DNA from: Balneola sp. EhC07
GTDB taxonomy: Bacteria; Bacteroidota; Rhodothermia; Balneolales; Balneolaceae
DNA length: 64,000 bases
NCBI RefSeq assembly: GCF_001650905.1
Contig: NZ_LXYG01000002.1
Coordinates: forward strand, 62,001 to 126,000
Direction of reading: 5' to 3'
Position numbers and translations under genes: made by a program. Below the pieces are notes generated by a model that was not told the DNA's origin, did no database searches, and saw only the letters and a list, made by a program, of their open reading frames with translations. Shown here in pieces: positions 55,289-64,000 of the stretch. The stretch's first letter is position 1. Each line of letters opens with the position of its first letter.

Positions 55289-58096
55289 ATGATTATGAAA
55301 AAGAATCTTTCTTCCTTTCTTGTTTTACTTATTGCACTTTTTATCTCTGATAATTCCAGCGCTCAGCATGTTGAGTCTACAACAAAAGCTGAATTGGACA
55401 CTTCTATTGAGCAGCGCGACAAACTCAGAGAATCATCAGCTTTTAAAAACTATCCGCTCCGTAACGTAGGACCGGTGGTTATGAGTGGTCGCGTATCTGA
55501 TATTGCCGTACATCCGGAGAACAGTAGAATATTTTATGTGGGTTATGCTTCAGGTGGAGTTTATAAAACTGTGAATAGCGGTAATACAATGAAACCCGTC
55601 TTCGATCATGAAGATGCTTTAGGAATTGGAGATCTGGCTATTTCCAGAGCAAACCCAAATGTGATCTGGGTTGGAACCGGAGAAAATAACAGCAGTCGTT
55701 CCAGTTATGCCGGTGCAGGCGTTTTCAAAAGTATGGATGGCGGAGAAACCTGGAAATACACGGGGTTGAGAAACACTCAGCATATTGGAAGAATCGTAAC
55801 CCACCCTACAAATGAAGATATTGCCTGGGTTGGATCATTGGGAGCCTTGTATTCATATAACAATGAACGAGGTGTGTATAAAACTACCGATGGTGGCGAA
55901 ACATGGAGCAGAACTCTTTTTGTAAACGACAGCACCGGAGTGATTGATCTTGTAATCCACCCAACTGATCCTAATATTCTTTGGGCTTCTACATGGGAGA
56001 AAGATCGAAAAGCATGGAATTTTAAAGAAGGTGGAAACGGATCTTCTATTTATAAATCAACCGATGGAGGTGAATCCTGGAGCAAATCAGTAAAAGGATT
56101 TCCTCAGGGAGATTTTGTTGGGAGAATTGGTTTAGACGTGAGCCTAAGTAATCCGGACGTGATCTATGCTATTTTGGACAATCAATTTGAAGTCAAAGAA
56201 GAAAGAGATTCTGATAGCGATGCGCTCACTCAGACTTCATTTATCAAAATGTCTGATAAAGACTTTATGGAGCTGGATAATAAAAAACTGGAAACGTTCC
56301 TTCGCAGAAATGGCTTCCCTGAAAAGTACACTGCAAAAAGTGTTAAAGCGGATGTTGAGAATGGAAAATATAAGCCAAAAGCTTTAGGTGAATTTCTTGG
56401 AGATGCGAATGCTGCACTTTTCAACACCAGTATCAAGGGTTTGGAGGTTTATCGTTCTGATGATGGCGGAGGAAGCTGGAATATCACTCATGATTACGAA
56501 ATTCCGGGTGTTTATAATACCTATGGATATTATTTCGGAGAGCTCAGAGTTGATCCTAATGATGAGAATATAATCTATGCATTAGGGGTTCCTTTCATTA
56601 AATCTACCGACGGTGGAAAAAGCTGGACACGAAAAGCAGCTAACGATCCCGTACACGCAGATCAACAAGCTCTATGGATAGACCCGAACGATTCTGAACA
56701 CATACTTTTAGGTAATGATGGTGGGTTGTATGAAAGTCATGACGGAGGTGAAAATTTCATTCATCACAATTCTGAAGCTGTAGGCCAATTTTATACTGTA
56801 AGTGTAGATATGGAAAAACCTTATAATATCTATGGTGGTTTGCAAGATAATGGTACTTTTGTTGGTCCTTCTACCTCCACACCAAATAGAAACAGACCTT
56901 GGGAAAGATTGTTTGGTGGAGATGGTATGCATGTTTTTGCTAATCCGAATAATGCAGATCTCGTTTATGTAGGTTTCCAATACGGAAATTACTTTCGTTT
57001 AGACAGAGATAAAGGAACTTCTTCCCGAATTACTCCACGACATTCAGTCGGAGAGCCACGCTACCGTTATAATTGGAATACACCTGTAAACCTAAGTCAT
57101 CATAATCCTGATGTGGTTTATTTCGGATCTCAAAAGCTTAGCAGATCTTTAGATCGGGGTGAAACATGGACGGCAATCAGTCCTGATCTTACTAATGATC
57201 ATCCGAATGGAAATGTCCCCTACTCAACTATAACCACAATTGCAGAATCACCTTTAGACTTCAATCAAATTTGGGTTGGTACAGATGATGGTAATATTCA
57301 ACTAACTCGAGATGGTGGTGCCAGCTGGACCAATGTTACCGGAAGCATTCCTAAAGATCTCTGGGTCAGTGAAGTTCACGCTTCTGTTCATGACAAAGGA
57401 ACAGCATACGCTTCTCTTAATGGATATCGTTTCGATGATTTTGATACTTACCTATATAAAACAACTGATTTCGGCAAAACATGGAAATCTTTGAAAGGTA
57501 ATCTCCCAAATGAAGTTGCAAACGTGATTGTTCAGGATCCTGTAGTTCCTTCCATTCTTTATGCAGGATTGGATCATGGTACTTACATCAGTTTCGATGA
57601 TGGGAACGAATGGCATTATCTGAACCAACTTCCTAATGTAGCAAGCTACGATATGGTTGTTCATCCACGTGAGCATGAACTGGTTATTGGTACACACGGA
57701 AGAAGTATCTGGGTAATGGATGTTAAACCTCTTCATAAACTCTCTGAAAGAATAAATGAACAGGTAACCGGATTTTCACCGGAAGACATTCGACATTCAG
57801 ACAGATGGGGTTCCCAGTTTGCTCCATACAGAGAACCTTTTAATCCGAGTGTGGATCTGATGTATTTCGTTTCAAACAAAAATGGAGATTCGGTTGAAAT
57901 ATCTGTTAAAAATAAAGAAGGCAATAAAGTATTCACCACTAAACAGAGTGCTGAATATGGTTTTAATGTATTTGAATGGGATTTGGTAATTGATACAGAT
58001 AGAGACGGTAATAAATCTTACATTCAGAAAGGTGAATACACTATCGAATACAAAGTTGGAAGATCAACACATATTACAAGTTTCAATGTTAAATAG
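55289..58096 (+). CDS. VPS10-like beta-propeller exported protein
   Basis: 935 residues with a signal peptide (about 1-25). The body is a large beta-propeller of BNR/sortilin-type repeats such as GVYKTVNSG, GVFKSMDGGETW, GVYKTTDGGETW and LYESHDGG. This is the family commonly annotated as glycosyl hydrolase or sialidase-like exported proteins of Bacteroidota; no glycosidase residues can be assigned. The start is either of two ATGs at 55289 and 55295. The next gene overlaps its 3' end by 11 bases. Confidence 0.85.
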   Translation: MIMKKNLSSFLVLLIALFISDNSSAQHVESTTKAELDTSIEQRDKLRESSAFKNYPLRNVGPVVMSGRVSDIAVHPENSRIFYVGYASGGVYKTVNSGNTMKPVFDHEDALGIGDLAISRANPNVIWVGTGENNSSRSSYAGAGVFKSMDGGETWKYTGLRNTQHIGRIVTHPTNEDIAWVGSLGALYSYNNERGVYKTTDGGETWSRTLFVNDSTGVIDLVIHPTDPNILWASTWEKDRKAWNFKEGGNGSSIYKSTDGGESWSKSVKGFPQGDFVGRIGLDVSLSNPDVIYAILDNQFEVKEERDSDSDALTQTSFIKMSDKDFMELDNKKLETFLRRNGFPEKYTAKSVKADVENGKYKPKALGEFLGDANAALFNTSIKGLEVYRSDDGGGSWNITHDYEIPGVYNTYGYYFGELRVDPNDENIIYALGVPFIKSTDGGKSWTRKAANDPVHADQQALWIDPNDSEHILLGNDGGLYESHDGGENFIHHNSEAVGQFYTVSVDMEKPYNIYGGLQDNGTFVGPSTSTPNRNRPWERLFGGDGMHVFANPNNADLVYVGFQYGNYFRLDRDKGTSSRITPRHSVGEPRYRYNWNTPVNLSHHNPDVVYFGSQKLSRSLDRGETWTAISPDLTNDHPNGNVPYSTITTIAESPLDFNQIWVGTDDGNIQLTRDGGASWTNVTGSIPKDLWVSEVHASVHDKGTAYASLNGYRFDDFDTYLYKTTDFGKTWKSLKGNLPNEVANVIVQDPVVPSILYAGLDHGTYISFDDGNEWHYLNQLPNVASYDMVVHPREHELVIGTHGRSIWVMDVKPLHKLSERINEQVTGFSPEDIRHSDRWGSQFAPYREPFNPSVDLMYFVSNKNGDSVEISVKNKEGNKVFTTKQSAEYGFNVFEWDLVIDTDRDGNKSYIQKGEYTIEYKVGRSTHITSFNVK

Positions 58097-58562
58097 ACTA
58101 TGCCTGATTACCCTCTCCATCATGTTGTTGAATGCATGTGGAGAGCCTGAAAAAAAGAAGAACCCTACTGAAACCAAAGGACGTGTTCTTGAATACACAA
58201 ATACACTTTCTTTTTTAAGTGCTGATGGAGAAGTCGTTTCGACGCTCAGATTTGTGAAAGCAGATGATGAAGCTGAAAGAAATCAAGGTTTAATGGACGT
58301 AAATTCCATGCCTTCTGACGCTGGAATGGTTTTTTACTTTGACAATGAAGAACCACTGAGCTTCTATATGATGAACACCCCTCTTTCGCTCGACATCATG
58401 TACGTAAATGCTGACAGTGTGATTGTGAATATATATAAGAGCACAACTCCGTTTTCTTCAAAAACATTACCATCGGGAGAGCCTGCTAAGTATGTTGTGG
58501 AGACAAATGCAGGATACAGCATTTCCAATGATATTAAAGAAGGGATGAAAGTCCGGTTTTGA
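58086..58562 (+). CDS. DUF192 lipoprotein
   Basis: 158 residues from the ATG at 58086, overlapping the VPS10-like gene by 11 bases. Signal peptide with lipobox LLNAC (Cys18), then a DUF192 domain: RNQGLMDVNSMPSDAGMVF and PLSFYMMNTPLSLDIMYV. The DUF192 fold is a small barrel of unknown role. Longer upstream starts would overlap the previous gene by more than 100 bases. Confidence 0.85.
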   Translation: MLNRLCLITLSIMLLNACGEPEKKKNPTETKGRVLEYTNTLSFLSADGEVVSTLRFVKADDEAERNQGLMDVNSMPSDAGMVFYFDNEEPLSFYMMNTPLSLDIMYVNADSVIVNIYKSTTPFSSKTLPSGEPAKYVVETNAGYSISNDIKEGMKVRF

Positions 58563-58575
58563 ACCGATGTTTTAA

Positions 58576-58607
58576 AATCCGGTTTAAGTTATGAACCGGA
58601 TTCTTTC
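58576..58607 (+). terminator. Terminator after the DUF192 gene
   Basis: AATCCGGTT with AACCGGATT around a 9-base loop, followed by a T-rich run. It separates the plus-strand unit from the convergent fbp gene. Confidence 0.7.
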
Positions 58608-58615
58608 ATCTAGAC

Positions 58616-59656
58616 TTAGATTTCTACTTCTGCTTCTTCTTTTCCGGCAAACTCGTGTAAAAAATCCATTACGTGAGATACATTCTCTTTTGAGCCAATA
58701 TAAATCGGAGTTTGCTGATGAATGGCTGTTGGTTCTATATCCATTATTCGTTGATGTCCGTCTGTTGCCATTCCTCCGGCCTGTTCAATTATAAAACTAA
58801 GTGGATTGCACTCATACATCAATCTTAGCTTACCATTCGGATATCGCTTGCTATGCGGATAGATGAAGATCCCGCCTTTGATCAATGTCCTGTGAAGATC
58901 AGCTACCATTGAACCAATATATCGTGCTGAATATGGTCTTCCCGATTCCTGATCATCTTCCTGGCAATACTTTATGTACTTTTTAAGGCCAAGCTCCCAT
59001 GAATTATAACTTCCTTCATTGATGCTGTAGATCTTGCCATGATCCGGGATCTGAACTTTGCGGTCACTAAGAATAAACTCGCCCAAACTTGGATCAAGAG
59101 TAAATAAACTAACATTCAAACCTGTAGTATAAGCTAGTGTAGTAGATGATCCATATAAAACATATCCGGCAGCCACTTGCTTAGTTCCCGGTTGAAGCGC
59201 GTCTTCTTCTCTTAAGGTTTGATCGAAGCGCGGCTCTCTCATATAAATCGAAAAAATACTTCCTATCGATACATTTACATCAATATTTGAAGATCCATCC
59301 AAAGGATCCATATACACAATGTATTTTCCTCCGGAACTACTTAACTGAACAATACCATCATTCTCTTCAGAAATAACCATACAAGTTATGCCCGAACGTT
59401 CAAGAGCGGAAATAAGCTGAGAATCAGCAAAAAGATCCAGCTTCTTTACAGACTCACCATGGATATTCGTTGAACCATCATAACCTAAAATATTGGTAAT
59501 ACCTGCTTTATTAACCTCACGGGAAATAATTTTTGCAGCAAGGCTGATATCTCTTAACAATTGTGAAAGCTCCCCAGTAGCTCCCGGAAATCTGTTTTGT
59601 GCCTGAATTATAAATTCTTCAAGCGTTACAAGCCTATCTTCTTTTTGTGTAGTCAT
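58616..59656 (-). CDS. fbp: Class I fructose-1,6-bisphosphatase
   Basis: Hydrolyses fructose-1,6-bisphosphate in gluconeogenesis. 346 residues with the metal-binding motif DPLDGSSNIDVNVSIG and the following GSIFSIY, plus GGMATDGHQRIMDIEP at the C-terminal part. N-terminal GELSQLLRDISLAAKIIS is conserved. The length and motifs fit class I. It is convergent with the plus-strand DUF192 gene. Confidence 0.96.
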   Translation of the reverse strand: MTTQKEDRLVTLEEFIIQAQNRFPGATGELSQLLRDISLAAKIISREVNKAGITNILGYDGSTNIHGESVKKLDLFADSQLISALERSGITCMVISEENDGIVQLSSSGGKYIVYMDPLDGSSNIDVNVSIGSIFSIYMREPRFDQTLREEDALQPGTKQVAAGYVLYGSSTTLAYTTGLNVSLFTLDPSLGEFILSDRKVQIPDHGKIYSINEGSYNSWELGLKKYIKYCQEDDQESGRPYSARYIGSMVADLHRTLIKGGIFIYPHSKRYPNGKLRLMYECNPLSFIIEQAGGMATDGHQRIMDIEPTAIHQQTPIYIGSKENVSHVMDFLHEFAGKEEAEVEI

Positions 59657-59722
59657 TATCCCTAATAAATTATTTGGAAGCGCTTTTCTGTAATATATGA
59701 ATGTTTTTTAGTCAATTTCCTT

Positions 59723-60316
59723 TTAAAATTTCCTAATCTCTTTCAGAAGCAATCTTGCCTTTTCCTTTAATTCGGTAACGCCTTCATCGTTTGTGACTAC
59801 AAAGTCTGCTAAATCTCTGAGAGTAGAAAAATCTTGTTGTGCTGAAATCCGTCCTTCTACTTTTTTTCTATCAGAATTATCTCTCTCTACAACACGCTCC
59901 GTTCTTTGTTGTTCATCCGCTTCAACAAGCACAACATAATCGAGATCTTCAGGTCTTCCATGCTGTAAAAGAATCGCCGCTTCTTTAACGAAAACATCCG
60001 CTCCTTCTCTCTCTTTTTGGGCTGATATTTCCTCAACCTTTTTCCAAAGTACCGGATGAACCAAACGATTCAGTTCTGCAACTCTACCTTTTTCAAATGC
60101 TTCTTCTGCCAGAAATTGTCGGTTTAGAATCCCATTGTCCAGATAGGCCTCATCACCAAAAACAGATCTTATATTCTTTACGAGTTCCTCATCTTCAACC
60201 ATGAGTTTTTTTGCCAGATCATCTGCATAAACCACGAATGCACCTAATCTTTCCCATTCTTTGCACAGAGTAGTTTTACCTGAACCTATTCCTCCGGTTA
60301 CTCCTACCCTGATCAT
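59723..60316 (-). CDS. coaE: Dephospho-CoA kinase
   Basis: Last step of CoA synthesis. 197 residues with P-loop GVTGGIGSGKTTLCKEW (about 5-21), DDLAKKL and the DYVVLVEADEQQRTERVVER segment. It starts two bases after the prfB stop, so the two are in one operon. Confidence 0.95.
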   Translation of the reverse strand: MIRVGVTGGIGSGKTTLCKEWERLGAFVVYADDLAKKLMVEDEELVKNIRSVFGDEAYLDNGILNRQFLAEEAFEKGRVAELNRLVHPVLWKKVEEISAQKEREGADVFVKEAAILLQHGRPEDLDYVVLVEADEQQRTERVVERDNSDRKKVEGRISAQQDFSTLRDLADFVVTNDEGVTELKEKARLLLKEIRKF

Positions 60317-60318
60317 GC

Positions 60319-61435
60319 TTACTGGGGCTGCGTTGAAATGGTTAGCAAATACGCTTTTATGAATTCATCCAGATCCCCATCCATAACTCCATTTACATTG
60401 GATGTTTCGTGATTGGTTCTGTGATCCTTTACGCGCTGATCATCAAATACATAACTTCTGATCTGAGATCCCCATTCGTTCTTTCCTTTGGAACCTTCGA
60501 GCTTAGCTTTTTCTTCTTCCTGAATTTCCTTTTCCAGTTCGTAGATTCTGGACTTCAATAAGACCATAGCTTTCTCTCTGTTCTGAAGCTGTGAACGCTC
60601 CTGCTGACATTCAGCAACTACTTTCTCTATCCTGCCATCAGAAAGCTCACCCTCCCAGATCAAACGTACTCCGGTTTCAACTTTGTTCACATTCTGTCCA
60701 CCGGCACCACTGGAATGAAAACGCTGAAGTTCTACTTCACTTTCGTTGATGTTCACTTCAATAGAATCATCGATCAATGGCGAAACAAAAACAGAGCAAA
60801 AAGAAGTATGTCTTCTGGCATTACTATCGAATGGAGAAACTCGCACTAAACGATGAACACCGCTTTCTGCTTTCAAAAAACCGTATGCGTTGGTTCCCTG
60901 TACTTCGATAGTCGCTGATTTTAATCCAGCTACATCTCCATCCTGATAGTCGATATTGGAAACTTTGAAATCATTCTTTTCAGCCCAGCGGACATACATT
61001 CTGTATAACATCTGAGCCCAATCCTGGCTTTCTGTTCCTCCGGCTCCGGGATTGAAAGTTACCACCGCATCTCTCTGATCATCCGGACCATTAAGCATAT
61101 TTCGCAACTCCAATGCTTCCAGTTTATTCTCGAGCTTGGCATATTCTGCTTCGATCTCGCTTTCAACATCTTCACCCATTTCTTCAAATTCAAGAAACAC
61201 ATTGATGCTGTCACGCAGATCATTAAGTTCATCCCAGGATTCTACCAGACCTTTTTCATTATCCATCTGCTTCATAACTGCCTGTGCAGAAGTTGGATCA
61301 TTCCAAAATTCAGGATCCTGGGTTTTCTCGGTAAGTTCTATTATGCGGACTTTTCTTTTGTCGTAGTCAAAGATACCTCCTGAGCGAATCCACGCGCTCA
61401 TAGAGTTCATTTAGGTGATCTTTATTAATTCCCAT
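60319..61435 (-). CDS. prfB: Peptide chain release factor 2 with programmed +1 frameshift
   Basis: Terminates translation at UGA and UAA. The gene starts at ATG 61435. The first 22 codons (MGINKDHLNELYERVDSLRR then YL) end at an in-frame TGA, and a +1 shift leads into the main frame starting DYDKRKV; the product is about 371 residues. The SPF recognition motif (RVSPFDSNARRH) and the catalytic GGQ (SSGAGGQNVNKVE) are visible. Reading only the uninterrupted frame gives a false start at 61410. It shares an operon with coaE. Confidence 0.96.
61366..61381 (-). promoter_or_regulatory. prfB programmed frameshift site
   Basis: On the minus strand, AGGAGG-TAT-CTT-TGA-C. AGGAGG acts as the internal Shine-Dalgarno and CTTTGAC is the slippery site, the standard autoregulatory signal in RF2 genes. 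When RF2 is scarce, ribosomes shift to the next frame and make RF2. Confidence 0.93.
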
Positions 61436-61447
61436 TCGTTCAGTTAA

Positions 61448-61708
61448 TTAGTCTTTTCCGCCTCTGGTAAGCAACACACCCAGAAATAGTCCGGCTACAA
61501 ATGCCACACCTAAACCCTGCTCTGGATTTGCTCTCACATACCGACGAGCATTTCTGTATTCATGTCGCAATTCTCTTTCCAGGCGGTCTTTTTCGTATTG
61601 AAGTTTGTCCAGAGCTTTATCGTAACTTTCTATAGCTTTTTGCTCCAGAATATCTCCGGCTTTTTCCAGCCCTTGTTCAATTTTTTTCTTTCTTTCTGTA
61701 GTATCCAT
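61448..61708 (-). CDS. Small DUF883/ElaB-like membrane protein
   Basis: 86 residues. A helical N-terminal part (KKKIEQGLEKAGDILEQKA; then KLQYEKDRLERELRHEY) precedes VRANPEQGLGVAFVAGLFLG, the C-terminal helix typical of ElaB/YqjD proteins, which tether ribosomes to the membrane in stationary phase. Twelve bases upstream of the prfB start on the same strand, so probably co-transcribed. Confidence 0.75.
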   Translation of the reverse strand: MDTTERKKKIEQGLEKAGDILEQKAIESYDKALDKLQYEKDRLERELRHEYRNARRYVRANPEQGLGVAFVAGLFLGVLLTRGGKD

Positions 61709-61803
61709 GTGATTCCTTAATTGATTTTAAAAATACAAATTTGACGGCAAATTGTTAGGATGTTTCGGCTGAACCTTCCTGAAAAATATGCTAAGTTTAT
61801 TTA

Positions 61804-62931
61804 ATGAAAAATTCGCTTTCGAATCTTTGGTTTAAATACCTTACGTCTCATTTTCTTATATACAATACCAGCTGGGAAGATCCCGAAATTGACCGAAATC
61901 TAATTAATCTCCATCCCACCAGTGATCTGTTAATGATAACGAGCGCAGGAGATAATGCGTTCGACTATCTTCTGGATTATCCAAGTTCAATCGATTGCAT
62001 CGACATCAATCCATACCAAAACGCACTTTTGGATCTGAAATATGCACTTTTTGAATTCGGGAGTTTTGAGAAACTGAATTCTATGTTTCTGACGGGCAAA
62101 ACAAAGCACTACCAATCAATATTCAATGATATAAAGCACCTGCTGAACCCGCATTCCCTGAATTTTTGGAGTAGCAATATCCATTGGTTTTCCGCGGATA
62201 AAGGATTCTATAATTCCGGGCTAACAGGTTATTTTGCAGGAGTTTTAAATTTTTTGATCGATATAAAGGGTTTACGTTCTGCTGTAAATTCTATTATAAC
62301 TGAAACTTCACCTGATAAAAGAGCCCGAATATTTGAAACAGAAATAGCTCCGGCTCTTTGGCAAGGATTCAGTCAGCATTTCTGGAAGTCTAAACTCATA
62401 CTAAGTCTTGCCGGTGTGCCTGATACTCAGCGCGGTAGTATTACCGATCTCAACGAGTATATGAAGACCACACTTTGGAATTTGTTCGTTAAACAAGGCG
62501 TTAACAAAAATTACTTCTGGAAGCTGTATCTGGAAGGAAACTACACCGAAACTTGCCGGCCTAATTATCTAAAAAAAGAAAACTTTGAACTGATTCGATC
62601 ACAACTCCATAGTCTATCCCACTCAACCGGAACTGTGACTGAATTTTTAAATACTTCCTCAAAAAAATATTCTCATTTTGTATTGTTAGATCATCAGGAC
62701 TGGCTTGTTGGAAATGGTACCGATCAGCTGGAAAAAGAATGGATTTCTATTCTTAGATCAGCTAAGCCGAAAGCCAAGATTCTGATGCGATCTGTTCATA
62801 AAAACACGGAATTCTTACCACCGTTTGTTCAAAGCAAAGTTAAACCAGTACCGGTTTCTACGGATTATTTATTGCAGAACGACAGAGTCGGAACCTACCC
62901 TTCCACTTTTCTTCTTGAAGTAGATGTTTGA
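61804..62931 (+). CDS. btaA: BtaA-like 3-amino-3-carboxypropyl transferase
   Basis: 375 residues of the DUF3419 family. It transfers the 3-amino-3-carboxypropyl group of SAM to diacylglycerol, the first step of betaine lipid (DGTS) synthesis. It has the family's SAM-binding region MITSAGDNAFDYLLD (about 44-58) and CIDINPYQNALLDLKYA (about 64-80). The C-terminal part (DHQDWL, then LMRSVHKNTEFLP) also fits. It overlaps btaB by 8 bases. Confidence 0.85.
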   Translation: MKNSLSNLWFKYLTSHFLIYNTSWEDPEIDRNLINLHPTSDLLMITSAGDNAFDYLLDYPSSIDCIDINPYQNALLDLKYALFEFGSFEKLNSMFLTGKTKHYQSIFNDIKHLLNPHSLNFWSSNIHWFSADKGFYNSGLTGYFAGVLNFLIDIKGLRSAVNSIITETSPDKRARIFETEIAPALWQGFSQHFWKSKLILSLAGVPDTQRGSITDLNEYMKTTLWNLFVKQGVNKNYFWKLYLEGNYTETCRPNYLKKENFELIRSQLHSLSHSTGTVTEFLNTSSKKYSHFVLLDHQDWLVGNGTDQLEKEWISILRSAKPKAKILMRSVHKNTEFLPPFVQSKVKPVPVSTDYLLQNDRVGTYPSTFLLEVDV

Positions 62932-63520
62932 TTCTGTAAACTCATATTACAAAGTACATTCCGGGATCTATGATCTTACACGTTGGGGAATTTTGTTTGG
63001 ACGAAATCGTTTACTTGAATTAATTCCTGACGATTTCCGTCCCGAAAGGATTTTAGATCTGGGCTGTGGAACCGGAAAGCATATCATCAAACTGGCTGAA
63101 CAGTTCCCTGATGCTAAAATCATTGGAGTTGATGCCTCTAAAGAAATGCTGAACAAAGCTTCAGCTAAAATAAAGACCTTTGATCGTATTGAATTAGCTC
63201 ACACTCCTATCAATACTTATTTAAACAACTGCGAGCCTTTTGATCTTATCCTGTGCTCTTACTCTATTTCCATGTTCGGGGATGATCGCAATTATTTAGA
63301 ATTGATACACGATTCATTAACACAAAATGGCTTGATTGCTATAGTGGATTTTGATCACACTCCTCTAAAATTTTTTGAACACTGGATGAACTTTAATCAT
63401 GTTGAAATTTCAGGAAGTTTATTCACCGAGCTAAAAAACACTTTTCAAGTAAAGTGTTCAGAAACCAAAAGTGCTTATTCAGGGTTATGGAGGTACTCAT
63501 TTTTTGTAGGCCGACCATAA
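62924..63520 (+). CDS. btaB: BtaB-like SAM-dependent methyltransferase
   Basis: 198-residue class I methyltransferase, with ILDLGCGTGKHIIKLAEQFP (motif I) and IIGVDASKEMLNKA. In the Bta pathway BtaB N-methylates the homoserine head group to the trimethyl form. The N-terminal SYYKVHSGIYDLTRWGILFG also resembles BtaB. Overlap with btaA by 8 bases indicates translational coupling. A general methyltransferase is the alternative. Confidence 0.82.
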   Translation: MFDSVNSYYKVHSGIYDLTRWGILFGRNRLLELIPDDFRPERILDLGCGTGKHIIKLAEQFPDAKIIGVDASKEMLNKASAKIKTFDRIELAHTPINTYLNNCEPFDLILCSYSISMFGDDRNYLELIHDSLTQNGLIAIVDFDHTPLKFFEHWMNFNHVEISGSLFTELKNTFQVKCSETKSAYSGLWRYSFFVGRP

Positions 63521-63582
63521 TGGATTCTATAAAATTTTCAGTATCATTGACTCGCCCAAAAAGCGCTTTCATTTTTTAATAC

Positions 63583-64000
63583 ATGCAAGAACTACTCACA
63601 AATACTAAAACTGCTTTCAAGTATAAGTCCACTAAGGATCTAAAACTTGCTAAATGGATCTATGGCATCATGCATCAATATCCTGATCTGGTTTTGAGTA
63701 TGAGTCAACTTGGAATGTTTGCCGTGGAATGGAAAATTCCGTTTGCCGACCAAGTAGTTTATAACACATTCTATAAAGTTTTTTGTGGAGGAAAAGACCT
63801 TAAAGATTGTATTTCTGTTGTTGAGAATCTTGCAGAATTTGGCGTTGAAACCGTTCTGGATTACGGAGCTGAAGCCAAAGATTCCGAAGAAGAATATGAA
63901 GCTGTAACACAGGAATTTCTTAAAGCTATTCGCTTTGCAGGGAAACACGCTTCCATCCCTCTTATAAGTATGAAGATCACCGCAATTGCTGATTTTGAGT
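63583..64000 (+). CDS. Proline dehydrogenase, 3' end outside window
   Basis: The first 139 codons are visible. The sequence (MQELLTNTKTAFKYKSTKDL, then NTFYKVFCGGKDLKDCISVV, GVETVLDYGAEAKDSEEEYE and PLISMKITAIADFE) matches the N-terminal part of the proline dehydrogenase TIM barrel found in Bacteroidota. It oxidises proline to pyrroline-5-carboxylate. The ATG at 63583 fits the family. An antisense frame at 63640-63948 is not real. Confidence 0.85.
   Translation, partial: MQELLTNTKTAFKYKSTKDLKLAKWIYGIMHQYPDLVLSMSQLGMFAVEWKIPFADQVVYNTFYKVFCGGKDLKDCISVVENLAEFGVETVLDYGAEAKDSEEEYEAVTQEFLKAIRFAGKHASIPLISMKITAIADFE

Noticed and set aside
57990-58085. Longer DUF192 start
   Set aside because: Would overlap the VPS10-like gene by 107 bases and place the lipobox too far inside.
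61368-61410. prfB start at 61410
   Set aside because: It lies inside the first segment; the frameshift explains the true start at 61435.
63640-63948. 102-residue open frame on the minus strand
   Set aside because: Opposite the proline dehydrogenase N-terminus; no independent support.

Overview
This AT-rich window (roughly 35-40 % GC by eye) most resembles a marine member of the Balneolota/Bacteroidota group. The grounds are a BshC bacillithiol enzyme, a fused E1 alpha/beta 2-oxoacid dehydrogenase, many secreted S9, VPS10-like and Omp85 proteins, lipoproteins with short lipoboxes, few clear Shine-Dalgarno sequences, and intergenic spaces full of short palindromic repeats. I could not run a database search, so the placement is inference. 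I saw no tRNA or rRNA gene, CRISPR array, prophage or transposase.

Layout. 1-2198 is the end of an RND/MMPL exporter. 2199-5564 holds one large orphan lipoprotein gene flanked by near-identical 154-bp direct repeats. 5565-9930 (minus) carries tmk, a PspC protein, 5-formyl-THF cyclo-ligase, bshC and a bifunctional-nuclease protein, with a 59-residue zinc-ribbon gene (6238-6417) on the other strand. 10148-17479 (plus) is nuoABCDEFGH of respiratory complex I, closed by a terminator after nuoH. 17728-20925 (plus) has a collagen-like lipoprotein, a cupin, an unknown protein and a secreted TPR protein. 20930-24478 (minus) is a polyamine cluster, speD-pdaD-speE, followed by an Omp85 protein. 24619-30800 (plus) holds the E1 fusion, two unknown membrane proteins, a SatD-family gene with a strong operator-like palindrome, a small membrane protein and a PAS histidine kinase. 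30938-43158 mixes a serine hydrolase, an S9 peptidase, an ECF sigma factor with a small partner, holA, an alpha/beta hydrolase, small unknown genes, asnS (with a coiled-coil insert) and an M16 peptidase.

43445-53229 (minus) is the classic translation/transcription block rimP-nusA-infB-rbfA-truB-ribF-rpsO-pnp, with an unknown gene on the plus strand between rpsO and ribF. Its rimP leader contains a terminator-like hairpin, and the region just beyond pnp contains two hairpins whose loops are exactly complementary. 53606-58562 holds two unknown exported proteins (one with a possible JAMM motif), a VPS10-like beta-propeller and a DUF192 lipoprotein. 58616-61708 (minus) has fbp, coaE, prfB with a programmed +1 frameshift, and a DUF883-like membrane protein. 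61804-63520 (plus) is btaA-btaB for betaine lipids, and the window ends inside a proline dehydrogenase gene.

Most of the window is core metabolism and information processing. The less explained parts are the repeat-flanked lipoprotein, the SatD neighbourhood, the RNA structures at both ends of the rimP-pnp block, and several families of intergenic palindromic repeats.
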